Below, in pieces: positions 9,049-20,909 of a DNA stretch of 64,000 nucleotides. Source of the DNA: Rhodopseudomonas infernalis (GTDB lineage: Bacteria; Pseudomonadota; Alphaproteobacteria; Rhizobiales; Xanthobacteraceae); contig NZ_JAJNAL010000024.1 in the NCBI RefSeq assembly GCF_022271405.1, positions 19,363-83,362 of the forward strand, written 5' to 3'. The notes below the pieces were generated by a model. The model was given only the letters and a program-made list of their open reading frames with translations, did not search any database and was not told the DNA's origin. The translations under genes were made by a program, and so were the position numbers. The stretch's first letter is position 1; each line of letters begins with the position of its first letter.

Positions 9049-9684
9049 TCAGAATGACGGATCGCGCGCCAGCTTGGCCAGCTCGCAGCCTTCGCAATAG
9101 CGCGCGTCCTTATAGTCGATCCAGTTGTGGGCGTAGATCCGCTCGGCCGGAATGGCGTAGCGGGCCTGCAGCACCCGCACCAGCACGCGCCACGCGGCGA
9201 TCTGCGCCGGTGTGGCCGGCTCGGTGACGTCCGGGTAGTTGCCGGCGAATTCGATCCCGATCGAATTGGCGCGGGTCACCTGACGATAGGTCGGCTTGTT
9301 GTCGATGTACTTGTTGTCGTTGCGGTTGGCGCCGTCGCCATGGGTGGTGATCATGGTCTCGGGCACGGCCCAGTACACGGTGCCATCGGTCTCGACCCAG
9401 ATGGTGACGCCGCGGCGGGTCGGGGTCTTCGCCTGTTCGCGCGCGCCATTGCGGGCGGAGCCGGCCGGGCCTTCGGTCTGGTGCACCAGGATGTTCTGCC
9501 ACGGCGCCTTGCGATAATCGCCCCAGGGCGCCAGCCACACCATGCGAAGTCCCGGGATGTCGGGCATGCCGGCGCTGCGGGCCAGCGCGATCAGATCGGG
9601 CGAGAGCGGTCCGGCGATCGCGATGCGTGGCAGCCATGCTGCGATGATCAGCGGCAGCGCCAGTCCGAACAGCCGAAGCAGCAT
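9049..9684 (-). CDS. Exported N-acetylmuramoyl-L-alanine amidase (Amidase_2 fold)
   Basis: The frame opens at 9789, but the internal ATG at 9684 starts a proper signal peptide (MLLRLFGLALPLIIAAWLPRIAIAG), giving 211 residues. The Amidase_2 pattern is seen: ILVHQTEG, GVTIWVETDGTVYWAVPE, SIGIEFAGNYPD and IYAHNWIDYKD, with the His residues expected to bind zinc. It would cleave the amide bond between muramic acid and the stem peptide in the periplasm. It is not AmpD itself, which is cytosolic and lacks a signal peptide. It ends close to the convergent nickel transporter gene. Confidence 0.82.
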   Translation of the reverse strand: MLLRLFGLALPLIIAAWLPRIAIAGPLSPDLIALARSAGMPDIPGLRMVWLAPWGDYRKAPWQNILVHQTEGPAGSARNGAREQAKTPTRRGVTIWVETDGTVYWAVPETMITTHGDGANRNDNKYIDNKPTYRQVTRANSIGIEFAGNYPDVTEPATPAQIAAWRVLVRVLQARYAIPAERIYAHNWIDYKDARYCEGCELAKLARDPSF

Positions 9685-9721
9685 CGGGAGCCCTGCGTAG
9701 GGGCGGGGTCGGGAAGCGGGA

Positions 9722-10927
9722 TCAGGCGATCTTGCGCAGCGCCGGCGGCAGTGACGGCGTCGTCTCCGAAGCCGGCTCATGAACCGCAAAGCGATCCTTG
9801 CCGAGTTTCTTGGCCCTGTACAGTGCGGCGTCGGCGGCCGCGATCAACCGCTCGGGATGCAGCCCGACCTGCAGCGTCCATTGCGCGACGCCGATCGAGG
9901 CGGCGATCGCAATGCTGTCGTCGGTGTCCTGCTGGGCCAGCCCGCGGCTTTCCTCGATGATACGGCGGGCCAGCATCGCGCCTTCGCGCAGCGTGGTCGC
10001 GGGCATGACCACGCAGAACTCGTCGCCCCCGGTGCGCGCCAGCAGATCGCCGGGCCGCAGCCGCGACTGCGCGGCGTGGGCGAAACGACGCAGGCATTCG
10101 TCGCCGGCCGCATGGCCGTGGCTGTCGTTGATGGCCTTGAAGCCGTCGAGGTCGATGGCCAGCACCGCGAACGGCTCGCCAGAGCGGAGCGAGACCTCGC
10201 ACTGGGCCTGCATGCGCTGCAACAGATGCCGCCGGTTGGCGATGCCGGTGAGGTCGTCGACCAGTGCCAGGCTTTCGACTTCCGAGCGCAGCCGGTCGAT
10301 CGCCATCAGCAGCAGCCCGAAATTGAGCGCCATCGACAGGAACACCAGCATCAGCACCATGGCGGCTTGGACGTCGTTGAAGGCCACGATCGATAGTTCG
10401 CCGCCGAACCCGAGCATGGCGGCGACAGACCGCACCGCGAACGTCGCCAACATCAGGATCGACACCGTCGCGGCCATCCGCGCGCCCGGGTTGTGGCGGG
10501 CGGCGTGTGCCAGCATCAGCGGCAGCGCCATGGCGATCGGAACGGCCTGGGCAACCGAGTAGATCACAATCCGAGCCGCCATCGAGTCGATCACAAGCAG
10601 GAAGAAGGCCAGCCCGACCATGCACCACAGGGTCAGGCCAAACGGCACCCACCAACTGAGACGCCGGCCATAAAACTGGTAGATCCCCATCCCGATCAGG
10701 CTTGCGGCCAGCACGATCGCGCCGCCGCCGGTGATCAGCGGGATTTTGTTGTCGACCAGGCCGCGCAGCATGCCGATGCCGGCGCCAACCGACAGAATGA
10801 AGCAGCCTGCGGTCCAATAGCGCGCCGGCGTGAAGCTCGGATAGCTCCGCATCACATGGGTCCAGACCAGGCCCAGCGCGAAGAAATTGATCAGAAATAC
10901 AACCCAGAGTGTCGGGATGCTCAACAT
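9722..10927 (-). CDS. Membrane diguanylate cyclase (GGDEF)
   Basis: The preferred start is the ATG at 10927 (MLSIPTLWVVFLINFFALG), 401 residues, rather than the upstream frame start. About six hydrophobic segments fill residues 1-200. The GGDEF domain follows (DDLTGIANRR, then RTGGDEFCVVMP). The active-site motif is intact, and RPGD five residues before it matches the inhibitory I-site RxxD, so product inhibition by c-di-GMP is expected. It makes c-di-GMP from two GTP at the inner membrane. The MHYT/MASE type of its sensor region is not clear. Confidence 0.92.
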   Translation of the reverse strand: MLSIPTLWVVFLINFFALGLVWTHVMRSYPSFTPARYWTAGCFILSVGAGIGMLRGLVDNKIPLITGGGAIVLAASLIGMGIYQFYGRRLSWWVPFGLTLWCMVGLAFFLLVIDSMAARIVIYSVAQAVPIAMALPLMLAHAARHNPGARMAATVSILMLATFAVRSVAAMLGFGGELSIVAFNDVQAAMVLMLVFLSMALNFGLLLMAIDRLRSEVESLALVDDLTGIANRRHLLQRMQAQCEVSLRSGEPFAVLAIDLDGFKAINDSHGHAAGDECLRRFAHAAQSRLRPGDLLARTGGDEFCVVMPATTLREGAMLARRIIEESRGLAQQDTDDSIAIAASIGVAQWTLQVGLHPERLIAAADAALYRAKKLGKDRFAVHEPASETTPSLPPALRKIA

Positions 10928-11287
10928 CGCCGCAGCAAAGCGGCGCGCGCCTTGTCCTTGTCTGTGAATCGCCGGTGATTCATGGTCGCATCCTGAAGTT
11001 GCGGCCACGTTGCACGGGCAGCGCTTAACGGAGTCTGAGAGGAACCGGAAAAACTACGGGGTGGTTTTAATTAAGTGAACGATGAGCGCGCCAGGATGAA
11101 GAAAAACTAAGATGAACAGCCGGTCCACGCCTGAGCCATCGGAGCAGCGCGCCGCGGAACCGGCTTCCGCCGGGGCCTTGATCTTCTCGGCGCATTTCTG
11201 TGCCGACTCGCTTCAAATGCCGGCGGCGCTCGGATAGGGTCCGCCGCGACCGAGTTCCGGCGCCAGGCGCCCCAACCCCCGACATCG
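10928..11287. other. Intergenic region between divergent genes, no gene seen
   Basis: 360 bases. Short frames on both strands overlap and lack family-like composition. A locally AT-rich patch around 11055-11110 could hold a promoter for queD or for the diguanylate cyclase, but I see no definite operator or riboswitch. Confidence 0.5.
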
Positions 11288-11656
11288 ATGAAGATCACGC
11301 AAGCGTTCAGGTTCGAAGCCGCCCACCAATTGCCCCATGTGCCCGAGACGCATCGCTGCAGGCGGATGCACGGACACTCCTATCGGGTCGAGCTGCAGCT
11401 CTCCGGGCCGATCAATCCGACCACCGGCTTCGTGCTCGACTTCTTCGAGATCGAAGCGGCTTTCGGCCCGCTGCTGGCGCGGCTCGACCATTATTGCCTG
11501 AACGACATCGAAGGGCTTGAGAATCCGACCGCCGAGAATATCGCGATCTGGATATGGGACCGCACCAAGCCGACGCTGGCGGCGCTGTCGAACGTCCGGG
11601 TCTATGAGACGCCGGACTGTTGGGCCGATTACGGCGGCGAAGATCAGGGCGCGTAA
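11288..11656 (+). CDS. queD: 6-carboxy-5,6,7,8-tetrahydropterin synthase
   Basis: 122 residues, the usual size for QueD/PTPS. Zinc ligands and catalytic residues are visible: FEAAHQL, CRRMHGHSYRVEL with the HGH pair, and DFFEIEA. The central LDHYCLND and the terminal VYETPDCWADY fit the QueD branch. It converts dihydroneopterin triphosphate to carboxytetrahydropterin in queuosine tRNA-modification synthesis, in the cytosol. No queC or queE is next to it in this window. The start ATG is preceded by only a weak ribosome site. Confidence 0.9.
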   Translation: MKITQAFRFEAAHQLPHVPETHRCRRMHGHSYRVELQLSGPINPTTGFVLDFFEIEAAFGPLLARLDHYCLNDIEGLENPTAENIAIWIWDRTKPTLAALSNVRVYETPDCWADYGGEDQGA

Positions 11657-11685
11657 GCCTAGGCCCTGGCCGCCGGCTTGAGGTC

Positions 11686-11721
11686 GGCACGGACCACCTG
11701 CATGCGCCGGCGGTCCGTGCC
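11686..11721. terminator. Hairpin between convergent genes, possible bidirectional terminator
   Basis: GGCACGGACC and GGTCCGTGCC form a perfect ten-base-pair stem with a 16-base loop, between the ends of queD and the hemerythrin gene. No clear T-run follows on either strand, so termination is only a guess. Confidence 0.35.
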
Positions 11722-11734
11722 GTCAGTCAGAATT

Positions 11735-12322
11735 TCAGCGGATCGCCGCGGCACGACCGCGGTCTTCCTCGGTCTCCTGCTCCCACCGCAGAATGGTCGC
11801 GTAGAGATTATGAAATCGGTTGGCGGTCTCGCCGTCGAACATCGGATCCTTGCTGGCTTCGATGCGCGAGTCGATCTTCGCCCAGTCCTCGGCGGTCAGC
11901 GTCTCCAGCGCGGCGGGGAACAGCAGCTGCTCTTCCTTCGCCATATGCCGGCGCTGATGCTCGAGGAATTCCGTCGCGGCGGCGTGGAAGGTTTGGCGCG
12001 GCAGCTCCTGATCGGCCAGGACGTCGTTGACGACCTGGGCGAAGCGGCCGAGGCGCTCGCCTTCGAGCACGTGCTCGGCCTCGATGTCGCCGACCGCGCC
12101 GGCGACAGCCGGATTGCGCTCCTTGAGGATCTGGTACACCACATCCTCTTTCGGATGATGGCAGAGTTCCGGATACTCCTTGAAGTACTGGATCACGGCC
12201 TGGAAGATTTCGTAATCGGGGCGTTCGCGCCGGTCGAACACGTTGAGTTCGCGCTCGATCACGCCAAGCAGCCTCGCGATGTTACGGTGCTCTTCGTGAA
12301 GTATTTCAATCATTCGTGACAT
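11735..12322 (-). CDS. Hemerythrin HHE-domain protein
   Basis: Start chosen at the ATG at 12322 (MSRMIEILHEEHRNIARLL), 195 residues. Iron-ligand histidines appear in the expected order: HEEHRN near the N-terminus, CHHPKEDVVY, IEAEH, then EFLEHQRRHMAKEEQLLFP. The layout matches the cytosolic hemerythrin/YtfE-like HHE family, which binds a di-iron centre and handles oxygen, nitric oxide or iron repair. An FNR/FixK-like site lies about 90 bases upstream, which would fit induction at low oxygen. Likely monocistronic. Confidence 0.88.
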   Translation of the reverse strand: MSRMIEILHEEHRNIARLLGVIERELNVFDRRERPDYEIFQAVIQYFKEYPELCHHPKEDVVYQILKERNPAVAGAVGDIEAEHVLEGERLGRFAQVVNDVLADQELPRQTFHAAATEFLEHQRRHMAKEEQLLFPAALETLTAEDWAKIDSRIEASKDPMFDGETANRFHNLYATILRWEQETEEDRGRAAAIR

Positions 12323-12407
12323 GGCCGACCTCGACTGCTCGCTGACCGGAAGACCGCGGCTGCGGCAAGATTCCACCGCGAAGATAGTGACCGGCGTGTG
12401 CCGATCC

Positions 12408-12421
12408 TTGCGTTAGATCAA
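12408..12421 (-). promoter_or_regulatory. Imperfect FNR/FixK-like box upstream of hemerythrin
   Basis: TTGCGTTAGATCAA, one mismatch from TTGA-N6-TCAA, about 93 bases before the hemerythrin start. Weaker than the other boxes in the window. Confidence 0.4.
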
Positions 12422-12471
12422 TCGAGTGCCGGCGGCTATCAGTCGCAACAGGTCTTTACTTCACAAGGTGA

Positions 12472-15198
<2,727 letters not shown>

Positions 15199-15221
15199 CG
15201 GGTAACTCCTGGCTTGAAACC

Positions 15222-15240
15222 TATACCGTGTAGGGGTATA
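15222..15240. promoter_or_regulatory. Probable CsoR operator between copA and csoR
   Basis: TATACCGTGTAGGGGTATA: perfect 6-base arms TATACC/GGTATA around a G-rich centre, in the 50-base gap between the divergent copA and csoR starts. CsoR-family sites are G-tract inverted repeats of this form (TACC...GGTA). It would repress both genes until Cu(I) binds CsoR. Confidence 0.75.
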
Positions 15241-15248
15241 TATCGCGC

Positions 15249-15524
15249 ATGAAATCGGACATCAAGACGGCATGTCAAAAACGCCTCGGCAGGATCGAGG
15301 GGCAGGTGCGCGGAATCTCCAGAATGATGGAGGAGGGCCGCTACTGCATCGATATCGTCACTCAGATCTCCGCGGTGCGCGCCGCGCTGCGGCGGGTCGA
15401 GGAGGAGGTGCTGAAGGATCACGTCGCGCACTGCGTCGAGCATGCGATCGCGAGCGGCGACAAGACCGATCAGCGCCAGAAGATCGCCGAACTGATGGAC
15501 GTGATTCAGCGATCCAGCCGTTGA
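15249..15524 (+). CDS. csoR: Copper-sensing transcriptional repressor of the CsoR/RcnR family
   Basis: 91 residues, all-helical DUF156 family. Conserved [22 protein letters not shown] is present. The Cu(I) ligands Cys33, His58 and Cys62 occur with the same spacing (25 and 4) as Cys36-His61-Cys65 of Mycobacterium tuberculosis CsoR, which supports copper over nickel (RcnR) or formaldehyde (FrmR). It should repress copA and itself from the operator 10-25 bases upstream, and release DNA on Cu(I) binding. The operator is so close to its start that autorepression is very likely. Confidence 0.88.
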   Translation: MKSDIKTACQKRLGRIEGQVRGISRMMEEGRYCIDIVTQISAVRAALRRVEEEVLKDHVAHCVEHAIASGDKTDQRQKIAELMDVIQRSSR

Positions 15525-15601
15525 TCTGAAACGATCCGCGCGCGGCGGCGTTGCGGTCGATCAAGTCGGGGCGCGTCGGTGCGCGATGAGCCGGCCGATT
15601 C

Positions 15602-16255
15602 TCAGCGGCGGGTTTTGGCCGTCGGTCCGAACAAGGAGCTCTTCACCGCGGTGAAGCTGTTCGACAGGCCCGTCAGTCCGCAGGAGACCGGATCGCCGTC
15701 GCAGGCGTACTTCGCGGGCCGCGTCGGGACTGGTTTGATGCTGGCGCGCGGCTTGTTCGTCGCCTGCTGCCGACGCGGCTTGGCGACGACGCGCTTGGGC
15801 TTTATGACGGTCGGGTGCGGCTTGATCTCCGGGGCGGCCTCGACCGGTTGCTGGCTTTGCAGCGCGGCGATCTGCTGCTGACGCGCCGCGAAGGCGGCCG
15901 CGATGATCGTCCTGCGGCGTTGGTCGAGAAATTCGGTGTAGTGCTCGTCCATCTTCCGCAGCTCTTCGGCAGTCGGATTGGGACCGGCGATGTCGAAGCT
16001 GCGGTTCTGCATGAAGTCGAAATAGGTGTAGCCGCCGCCTTGTTTGCGTCGGCCGGCGAACTTGGCGTCGCATTGCGCCGTCATCGCTGCCTTGGCGTCC
16101 TTGCTATCCGCGGCCTTCTCGCCCTTCTCGATGCAGTCTTCGTAGTCCACCGGCGCGCGGCTCGGCCACCACTCGGCGCTTGCGGCTGACGGCAGGGCCA
16201 CCGCGCCGAGCGCGATCGCCAGATGCATCGTGGTGAGTTTCTGAAAGCCGGTCAT
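15602..16255 (-). CDS. Exported protein of unknown function
   Basis: 217 residues. The N-terminus looks like a Sec signal peptide (HLAIALGAVALPSAASAEWW). The next 75 residues contain two cysteines (YEDCIEKGE, AQCDAKFAGRR) and YTYFDFMQNRSFDIAGPNPT, followed by a helical, Gln-rich stretch and a Lys/Pro/Ala-rich tail (about 140-190). Two further cysteines (YACDGDPVSCGL) lie near the C-terminus, so disulfides are possible. I do not recognise a family with a known function. It converges with csoR. Confidence 0.6.
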   Translation of the reverse strand: MTGFQKLTTMHLAIALGAVALPSAASAEWWPSRAPVDYEDCIEKGEKAADSKDAKAAMTAQCDAKFAGRRKQGGGYTYFDFMQNRSFDIAGPNPTAEELRKMDEHYTEFLDQRRRTIIAAAFAARQQQIAALQSQQPVEAAPEIKPHPTVIKPKRVVAKPRRQQATNKPRASIKPVPTRPAKYACDGDPVSCGLTGLSNSFTAVKSSLFGPTAKTRR

Positions 16256-16460
16256 GCCCCGTCCCGCGACCGCAGATCACGCAGAAGTTGCGGATTCCGC
16301 CGCCAAGGCGCGGTTTTGTCAAGCGAAAGGCCCGCCGAGCAACGGGTCTCGGTTAGCGATCGGCTATCATCCTGTGGAGTTCGCTGCTGATCAGCGCGAA
16401 TTGCCGAGTGGGCGGCGTCCGGCTGGTCAATGTTGACCATCCGGACTGTGTCGCGAAAGC

Positions 16461-16763
16461 TCAGGCCGCGAAGTGCTCGGCCGACACCGAGTCGGCGTGC
16501 TCGATGTGATCGAGTTCCGACAGCTTGGTGACGCTCTTGCCCCGGCAGGACCAGGAAATCAGGGCCTCGTCGCCGCTGATCGACAGGATGATGCCGGTGA
16601 CGTTGCCATGGGCGGTAACTTCGTCGCCGACCGAGAACGTCTGGTTCTCGAGCGCCGCTTCGAGCGCGGCCCGCAGGCTGACAGCGTCGCTGCCGCCGGC
16701 AGCCCGGAACGCAGCGGTGGCCTTGGCGACCATATCGTCGGTGATCTTGAGTTTGTGGGTCAT
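16461..16763 (-). CDS. Small conserved-looking protein of unknown function
   Basis: 100 residues from the ATG at 16763 (MTHKLKITDDMVAKATAAFRAAGG). The N-terminal half looks helical and the C-terminal half forms a beta-rich segment (FSVGDEVTAHGNVTGIILSISGDEALISWSCRGKSVTKLSELDHIE) reminiscent of a small SH3/KOW-like barrel. The function is unknown. A perfect FNR/FixK box lies 184 bases upstream on the way to hemN, so low-oxygen expression is plausible. Confidence 0.6.
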   Translation of the reverse strand: MTHKLKITDDMVAKATAAFRAAGGSDAVSLRAALEAALENQTFSVGDEVTAHGNVTGIILSISGDEALISWSCRGKSVTKLSELDHIEHADSVSAEHFAA

Positions 16764-16946
16764 GGTAGATCCCTCGATGAGTCCGGGCGCAGCAATCAAT
16801 AGGCGCGGCTGCTTAACGGTCTGCGACCATGGCCGCGGCGGCCATGAGCATGAGCGATTTTCCGTTAAGGCGGCGAGCCCGCGGACCTGACTCTCCCTGA
16901 CATATTACCGCTAGCGGTAGGTATGCACCTAATCGATGGATTCGAT

Positions 16947-16960
16947 TTGACCTGCGTCAA
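16947..16960 (-). promoter_or_regulatory. FNR/FixK box, TTGA-N6-TCAA
   Basis: TTGACCTGCGTCAA is a perfect match to the FNR/FixK half-site pair. It lies 50 bases beyond the end of hemN and 184 bases before the small gene at 16461-16763, whose promoter it would serve. Confidence 0.6.
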
Positions 16961-17011
16961 AAGCAAAACGCGCGCCCGGGGGCGCGCGTCGCAAGCATTG
17001 CGGCAGCAGGA

Positions 17012-18361
17012 TCAGACGGCGATCGAGTGCCGCACGTTGGAATTGCGCAAATACGTGTCGAAAACGGAGGCGACGACGCGTGACAGGCGAACGCCGTCTG
17101 CCGTCAGCGTCAGCTTGCCGTGGTCGCAGATCACGGCGCCGTCGCGCTGCAATTCGGCGAGGGCTTCTTGTTCCGGCGCGTACCAGTCGTCGGCGTAGCC
17201 AAAGGCGCGGCCCGCGGCGGCGAGGTCGATCTTGCCGTCGCACATGATGCGTTCGATCACATGCGCGCGCAGATTGTCGTCCTTGGTCAGGCCGTGGCCA
17301 CGCGCCACCGGCAGCTTGCCGGACGCAACCGCACGGGCCCAGGCGCCGGTTTCGACGATGTTCTGGATGTAGCCGCTCGGCGTGCGACCGATCGAGGTCG
17401 CGCCGATGCCGATCAGCGTCTGCGCGGCGTCGGCGGTGTAGCCCTGGAAGTTGCGGTGGAGTTCGCCGACCTTCGCGGCGTCCGCCAGCGAGTCGCCCGG
17501 CAGCGCGAAGTGATCGATGCCGATGCGGACGTAGCCGCCCTTGACCAATGCTTCTGCGGCCGCATCCGCTTGCTCGGCGCGCTGATCGGGCTTCGGTAGC
17601 GACTCGTCGGGAATCATCCGCTGGTTCTTGGCAACCCACGGCACGTGGGCGTAGCCGAACAGCGCCACACGGTCCGGCCGCATCTCGACGCATTGCTCGA
17701 CGGTGCGCTGCAGGTCTTCGGCGGTCTGATAGGGCAGGCCGTAGATCAGGTCGAAGTTGATCTTGGACACGCCCGCCGCCTTGAACCGCGCCATCGCCGC
17801 GGCAACCATGTCGGGCGGCTGGACGCGGTTGATCGCCGCCTGAACCTTGGGGTCGAACTCCTGCACGCCGAAGCTGGCGCGCGTGAAGCCGAGCTCGCCG
17901 ATGGTCGCGACCATCTCGTCGCTGAGTGTTCGCGGGTCGCTCTCGATCGCCAGCTCTGCGTCGGGCACGAACTCGAATCGTTCGCGCAGCAGCGTCATGA
18001 TCGCGCCGAGGTCCTCGGGGGAGATCACGGTCGGCGTGCCGCCGCCGAAATGCAGGTGGCGCACCGGCATCGTGCCGGGCATCGCATCGGCGACCAAATC
18101 GATCTCGTCGATCAGGTTCTCGACATAGTCGGCCACCGGGCCGTATTTCGACGCCAGCTTCATGTTGCAGCCGCAGTACCAACACTGCTGCTTGCAGAAC
18201 GGCACGTGCAGATACAGCGAGATCGGCTCGTCGGTATCGAGCTGGGCTAGCCAGCCGCGATAGATCGACTCCGGGAACTCCTTGGCGAAATGCGGAGCGG
18301 TCGGGTAGCTGGTGTAACGCGGCACCGAGCTCTTGGCGTATTTGTCGAGTGCAGACGACAT
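17012..18361 (-). CDS. hemN: Oxygen-independent coproporphyrinogen III dehydrogenase
   Basis: The ATG at 18361 gives MSSALDKYAKSSVPRYTSYPTAP, the HemN start, and 449 residues. The radical-SAM cluster motif CKQQCWYC has Cys56, Cys60 and Cys63, followed by Cys65, as in true HemN. Other family sequences are HFGGGTPT, SFGVQEFD, NFDLIYGLPYQT and FGYAHVPWV. It decarboxylates coproporphyrinogen III to protoporphyrinogen IX without oxygen, in the cytosol. It follows bchJ and bchE on the same strand with a gap of 26 bases, so it is probably transcribed with them and supplies tetrapyrrole under anaerobic phototrophy. Confidence 0.95.
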   Translation of the reverse strand: MSSALDKYAKSSVPRYTSYPTAPHFAKEFPESIYRGWLAQLDTDEPISLYLHVPFCKQQCWYCGCNMKLASKYGPVADYVENLIDEIDLVADAMPGTMPVRHLHFGGGTPTVISPEDLGAIMTLLRERFEFVPDAELAIESDPRTLSDEMVATIGELGFTRASFGVQEFDPKVQAAINRVQPPDMVAAAMARFKAAGVSKINFDLIYGLPYQTAEDLQRTVEQCVEMRPDRVALFGYAHVPWVAKNQRMIPDESLPKPDQRAEQADAAAEALVKGGYVRIGIDHFALPGDSLADAAKVGELHRNFQGYTADAAQTLIGIGATSIGRTPSGYIQNIVETGAWARAVASGKLPVARGHGLTKDDNLRAHVIERIMCDGKIDLAAAGRAFGYADDWYAPEQEALAELQRDGAVICDHGKLTLTADGVRLSRVVASVFDTYLRNSNVRHSIAV

Positions 18362-18387
18362 CGCTGGTCTCTCATATCGCCCGCGGA

Positions 18388-19098
18388 TCAACGCGCGGAA
18401 ATGGTTTCGGAACTGCCGGGGATCGGCGTTGATCGGCGGCTGGCGTAAATGTTTGCGGCGTCCGGGATCGTGGTCCAGTCCGCGACGAAGCGGCAGCAGT
18501 CGTCGCCGCGCGCTCCGCATGTGGTTTCGGTCACCCGGGTATAGGGCGAGACCAGCGCCTGAAACAGCCGTTGAAATACGGAGGCGTGCCAGACGCAGAC
18601 GTGGTGATCGGCATGTTCGCCGGCGCAGAGCGGGTTGTGGGCGATCTCGAACGTTACGGTCTTGCCGGTCTGCGCCGAGAACCGGCCCGACCCCGCGAAC
18701 GTCCAGGCGTGGGCGGAGATCGCCTTGGTCAGCATCTTGGAGGCCAGCGACGCCGGCAGGAGTTTCAGCACCGCCTGCGCCAGCTTTGGAATCCGGTTGG
18801 CGAGGATGTAGTCACCGGTGCGCAGCCCGGCGTCGGCCAGGATCGCCGCCGCTTGCGGCGGCGGCAGCACCCTGCGGACTGCCTGGTGGATGGCGGCCAC
18901 CGGGCGTTCGTCGACCATCGCGCTCGGCGGATGGGCGAGCCAGTCGCTCGCCGCAGCCTCGGCGAAGATCTCTGCGGCGGCCGGTTCGAGACCGGCCGCG
19001 TCGAGGGCGTGGATCAGTTGAATGACGGCATTGGGTCCGATCTCGGACACCGCCGCATGCAACTCCCCATTAGTGGCGGGTGAGCGAACCTGCGTCAT
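18388..19098 (-). CDS. bchJ: Bacteriochlorophyll synthesis protein BchJ (4-vinyl reductase domain)
   Basis: Start set at the ATG at 19098 ([25 protein letters not shown]), which lies inside the 3' end of bchE, an overlap of 29 bases that implies coupling; 236 residues. The C-terminal half carries the V4R domain pattern ([34 protein letters not shown], then [14 protein letters not shown]). BchJ was once assigned as the 8-vinyl reductase of chlorophyllide synthesis; later work suggests it is an accessory factor, perhaps handling Mg-protoporphyrin substrates. Context with bchE and hemN supports the name. Confidence 0.88.
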   Translation of the reverse strand: MTQVRSPATNGELHAAVSEIGPNAVIQLIHALDAAGLEPAAAEIFAEAAASDWLAHPPSAMVDERPVAAIHQAVRRVLPPPQAAAILADAGLRTGDYILANRIPKLAQAVLKLLPASLASKMLTKAISAHAWTFAGSGRFSAQTGKTVTFEIAHNPLCAGEHADHHVCVWHASVFQRLFQALVSPYTRVTETTCGARGDDCCRFVADWTTIPDAANIYASRRSTPIPGSSETISAR

Positions 19099-20773
19099 TT
19101 GCGCTGCCCACCATGCGGCTGGAAACGGTCTCTGCCAGAGTCTCTTTGGCAACTTCGCAGTTGGTCGGTTCCGTCATCTGCTCGGAGCCGCCGCCGCAAG
19201 CCGAGACGATGGCCATCTGCGATGCCGCCGATTTCCGCGAGCGGTCGGCATTGGCTTCCCAATCGGCCATCTGCGCGTGCGAGATCTTGCGCTTGTCGTC
19301 GAAATGGAAGTCGACTTTCTTCTTCGACTGCGGACCCCAATAACCGACGCGTCCGAGGTCGTAGAATTTTCGCTCGAAGCCGGCCTTCAGGAACGCCTTC
19401 AGACAACCCAGCAGGTAGCGCCGCCGGCGCCCCGATCCCGACCAGGGATAGGAGAAGAACGCCTTGTACATGTAGAACCGGCGATAATTGTTCATCACCC
19501 GGTCGAGCAACTCGGCGCGCTCCATCGCCGCCGGCTTCAGGATCGGCGTGACGAAGTTGTACTTGTCGAAGTCGAACACCTCGACCTTGTCGCTGAGTTC
19601 CTTGAACAACGGCGTGAACGGCCACGGCGTGTACATCGACCAGTTGGCGAGGTCCGGCTTCCAGTCCATCGCCATGCGGTAGGTTTCTTCCAGCGTCTCG
19701 GGGGTCTCGGAGTCGAGGCCGACGATGAACTGGGCTTCGACGACGATGCCGGCTTCGCGCAGCAAGCGGATCGCCTTCTTGTTGTCGGAGATCTTGGTCT
19801 CTTTATTGAAGAGGTCGAGCTTGAGCTGCGCCGCGGCTTCGGTGCCGAGCGAGACGTGCATCAGGCCGGCTTCGTTGTAGAATTTCAGCAGCTGCTCGTC
19901 GCGCAGAATGTCGGTGACGCGGGTGTTGATGCCCCACTGCACCTTCTTGTTCAACCCGCGGGCGATCAGCTCTTCGCAGAACTGAATGAACTTCTTGCGG
20001 TTGATGGTGGGCTCTTCGTCGGCCAGGATGAAGAAGCCGACCTGATACTTGTTCACCAGCTCTTCGATCTCGTCGACCACCTTCTTGGGGTCGCGGACGC
20101 GGTAGTCGCGCCAGAACTTCCACTGCGAACAGAACGAACAGGTGAACGGGCAGCCGCGCGCCATGTTGGGGATCGCGACCCGGGTGTTCATCGGGATGTA
20201 CTTGTAGAGCGACCAGTCGAGGATGCTCCAGTCCGGGCTGATGGCGTCGAGATCCTTCACCGTCGGCGCGGCCTGCGTGGCGACGATCTTGCTCTCGCCG
20301 TTCAGACCGTCGGTGTAAGCGAGGCCCTTGATCGAGTCGCGGTTGGCGGGCCACTGGCCGGAATCGATCGCGCGTGCCAGATCGACGACGATCTCTTCGC
20401 CTTCGCCGCGCACGATCACGTCGACCCAGGGCGCCTCGCTCAGCACCTGCTGGTACATGAAGGTCGCGTGGACGCCGCCGAGCACGGTGACGATCTTGGG
20501 ATTGACCTGCTTGGCGATCTTCAAGGCCTCTTCGGCCTTATAGATCGAGGGCGTGATCGAGGTCGTGCCGACCATGTCGGGATTGTAATCGGCAATGACC
20601 TTGGCGAGATTCTCGTCCGACGTATCCTCGGTCATCGCGTCGATGAACTTGAGGTCGGTAAATCCGTTGGCTTTCAGCGCGCCCGCCAGATAAGGGGCCC
20701 AGGCCGGCGGCCAATGGCCCGCGATTTCGGCGCCACCGGAATGATAATTCGGGTGAATGAGAAGGATGCGCAC
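19070..20773 (-). CDS. bchE: Anaerobic Mg-protoporphyrin IX monomethyl ester oxidative cyclase
   Basis: 567 residues from a GTG at 20773 with GGGAGAAA eight bases before it; an upstream ATG is closed by a stop. The first 140 residues form a B12-binding domain ([32 protein letters not shown]). The radical-SAM motif CPFTCSFC gives Cys208, Cys212 and Cys215, followed by the Trp-rich QWKFWRDYR typical of BchE. It forms the isocyclic ring E of protochlorophyllide using water-derived oxygen, and needs cobalamin, SAM and a 4Fe-4S cluster. PpsR and FNR/FixK sites lie upstream; bchJ and hemN follow. Confidence 0.96.
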   Translation of the reverse strand: MRILLIHPNYHSGGAEIAGHWPPAWAPYLAGALKANGFTDLKFIDAMTEDTSDENLAKVIADYNPDMVGTTSITPSIYKAEEALKIAKQVNPKIVTVLGGVHATFMYQQVLSEAPWVDVIVRGEGEEIVVDLARAIDSGQWPANRDSIKGLAYTDGLNGESKIVATQAAPTVKDLDAISPDWSILDWSLYKYIPMNTRVAIPNMARGCPFTCSFCSQWKFWRDYRVRDPKKVVDEIEELVNKYQVGFFILADEEPTINRKKFIQFCEELIARGLNKKVQWGINTRVTDILRDEQLLKFYNEAGLMHVSLGTEAAAQLKLDLFNKETKISDNKKAIRLLREAGIVVEAQFIVGLDSETPETLEETYRMAMDWKPDLANWSMYTPWPFTPLFKELSDKVEVFDFDKYNFVTPILKPAAMERAELLDRVMNNYRRFYMYKAFFSYPWSGSGRRRRYLLGCLKAFLKAGFERKFYDLGRVGYWGPQSKKKVDFHFDDKRKISHAQMADWEANADRSRKSAASQMAIVSACGGGSEQMTEPTNCEVAKETLAETVSSRMVGSANDAGSLTRH

Positions 20774-20791
20774 TTACATTTCTCCCGTGAT

Positions 20792-20809
20792 TGTCAAGAA
20801 CTGATGACA
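20792..20809 (-). promoter_or_regulatory. PpsR/CrtJ-type operator TGT-N12-ACA
   Basis: TGTCAAGAACTGATGACA fits TGT-N12-ACA exactly, 19 bases before the bchE start codon. A second, imperfect copy (TGT-N12-ACG) lies at 20817-20834. PpsR/CrtJ represses photosynthesis genes in air and light by binding pairs of such sites. Confidence 0.75.
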
Positions 20810-20828
20810 CACGTAGTGTCAATGATTA

Positions 20829-20842
20829 TTGACGCAGATCAA
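20829..20842 (-). promoter_or_regulatory. FNR/FixK box upstream of bchE
   Basis: TTGACGCAGATCAA is a perfect TTGA-N6-TCAA palindrome centred about 62 bases before the bchE start. It overlaps the second, imperfect PpsR-like site, so activation at low oxygen and repression in air could compete here. Confidence 0.75.
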
Positions 20843-20909
20843 ACAAAACGGTGCTTTGGTAGTTGGTCGGCCGCTTGGCCTCCCGCGGGCATGCGCCATC
20901 GCGGTGTGG

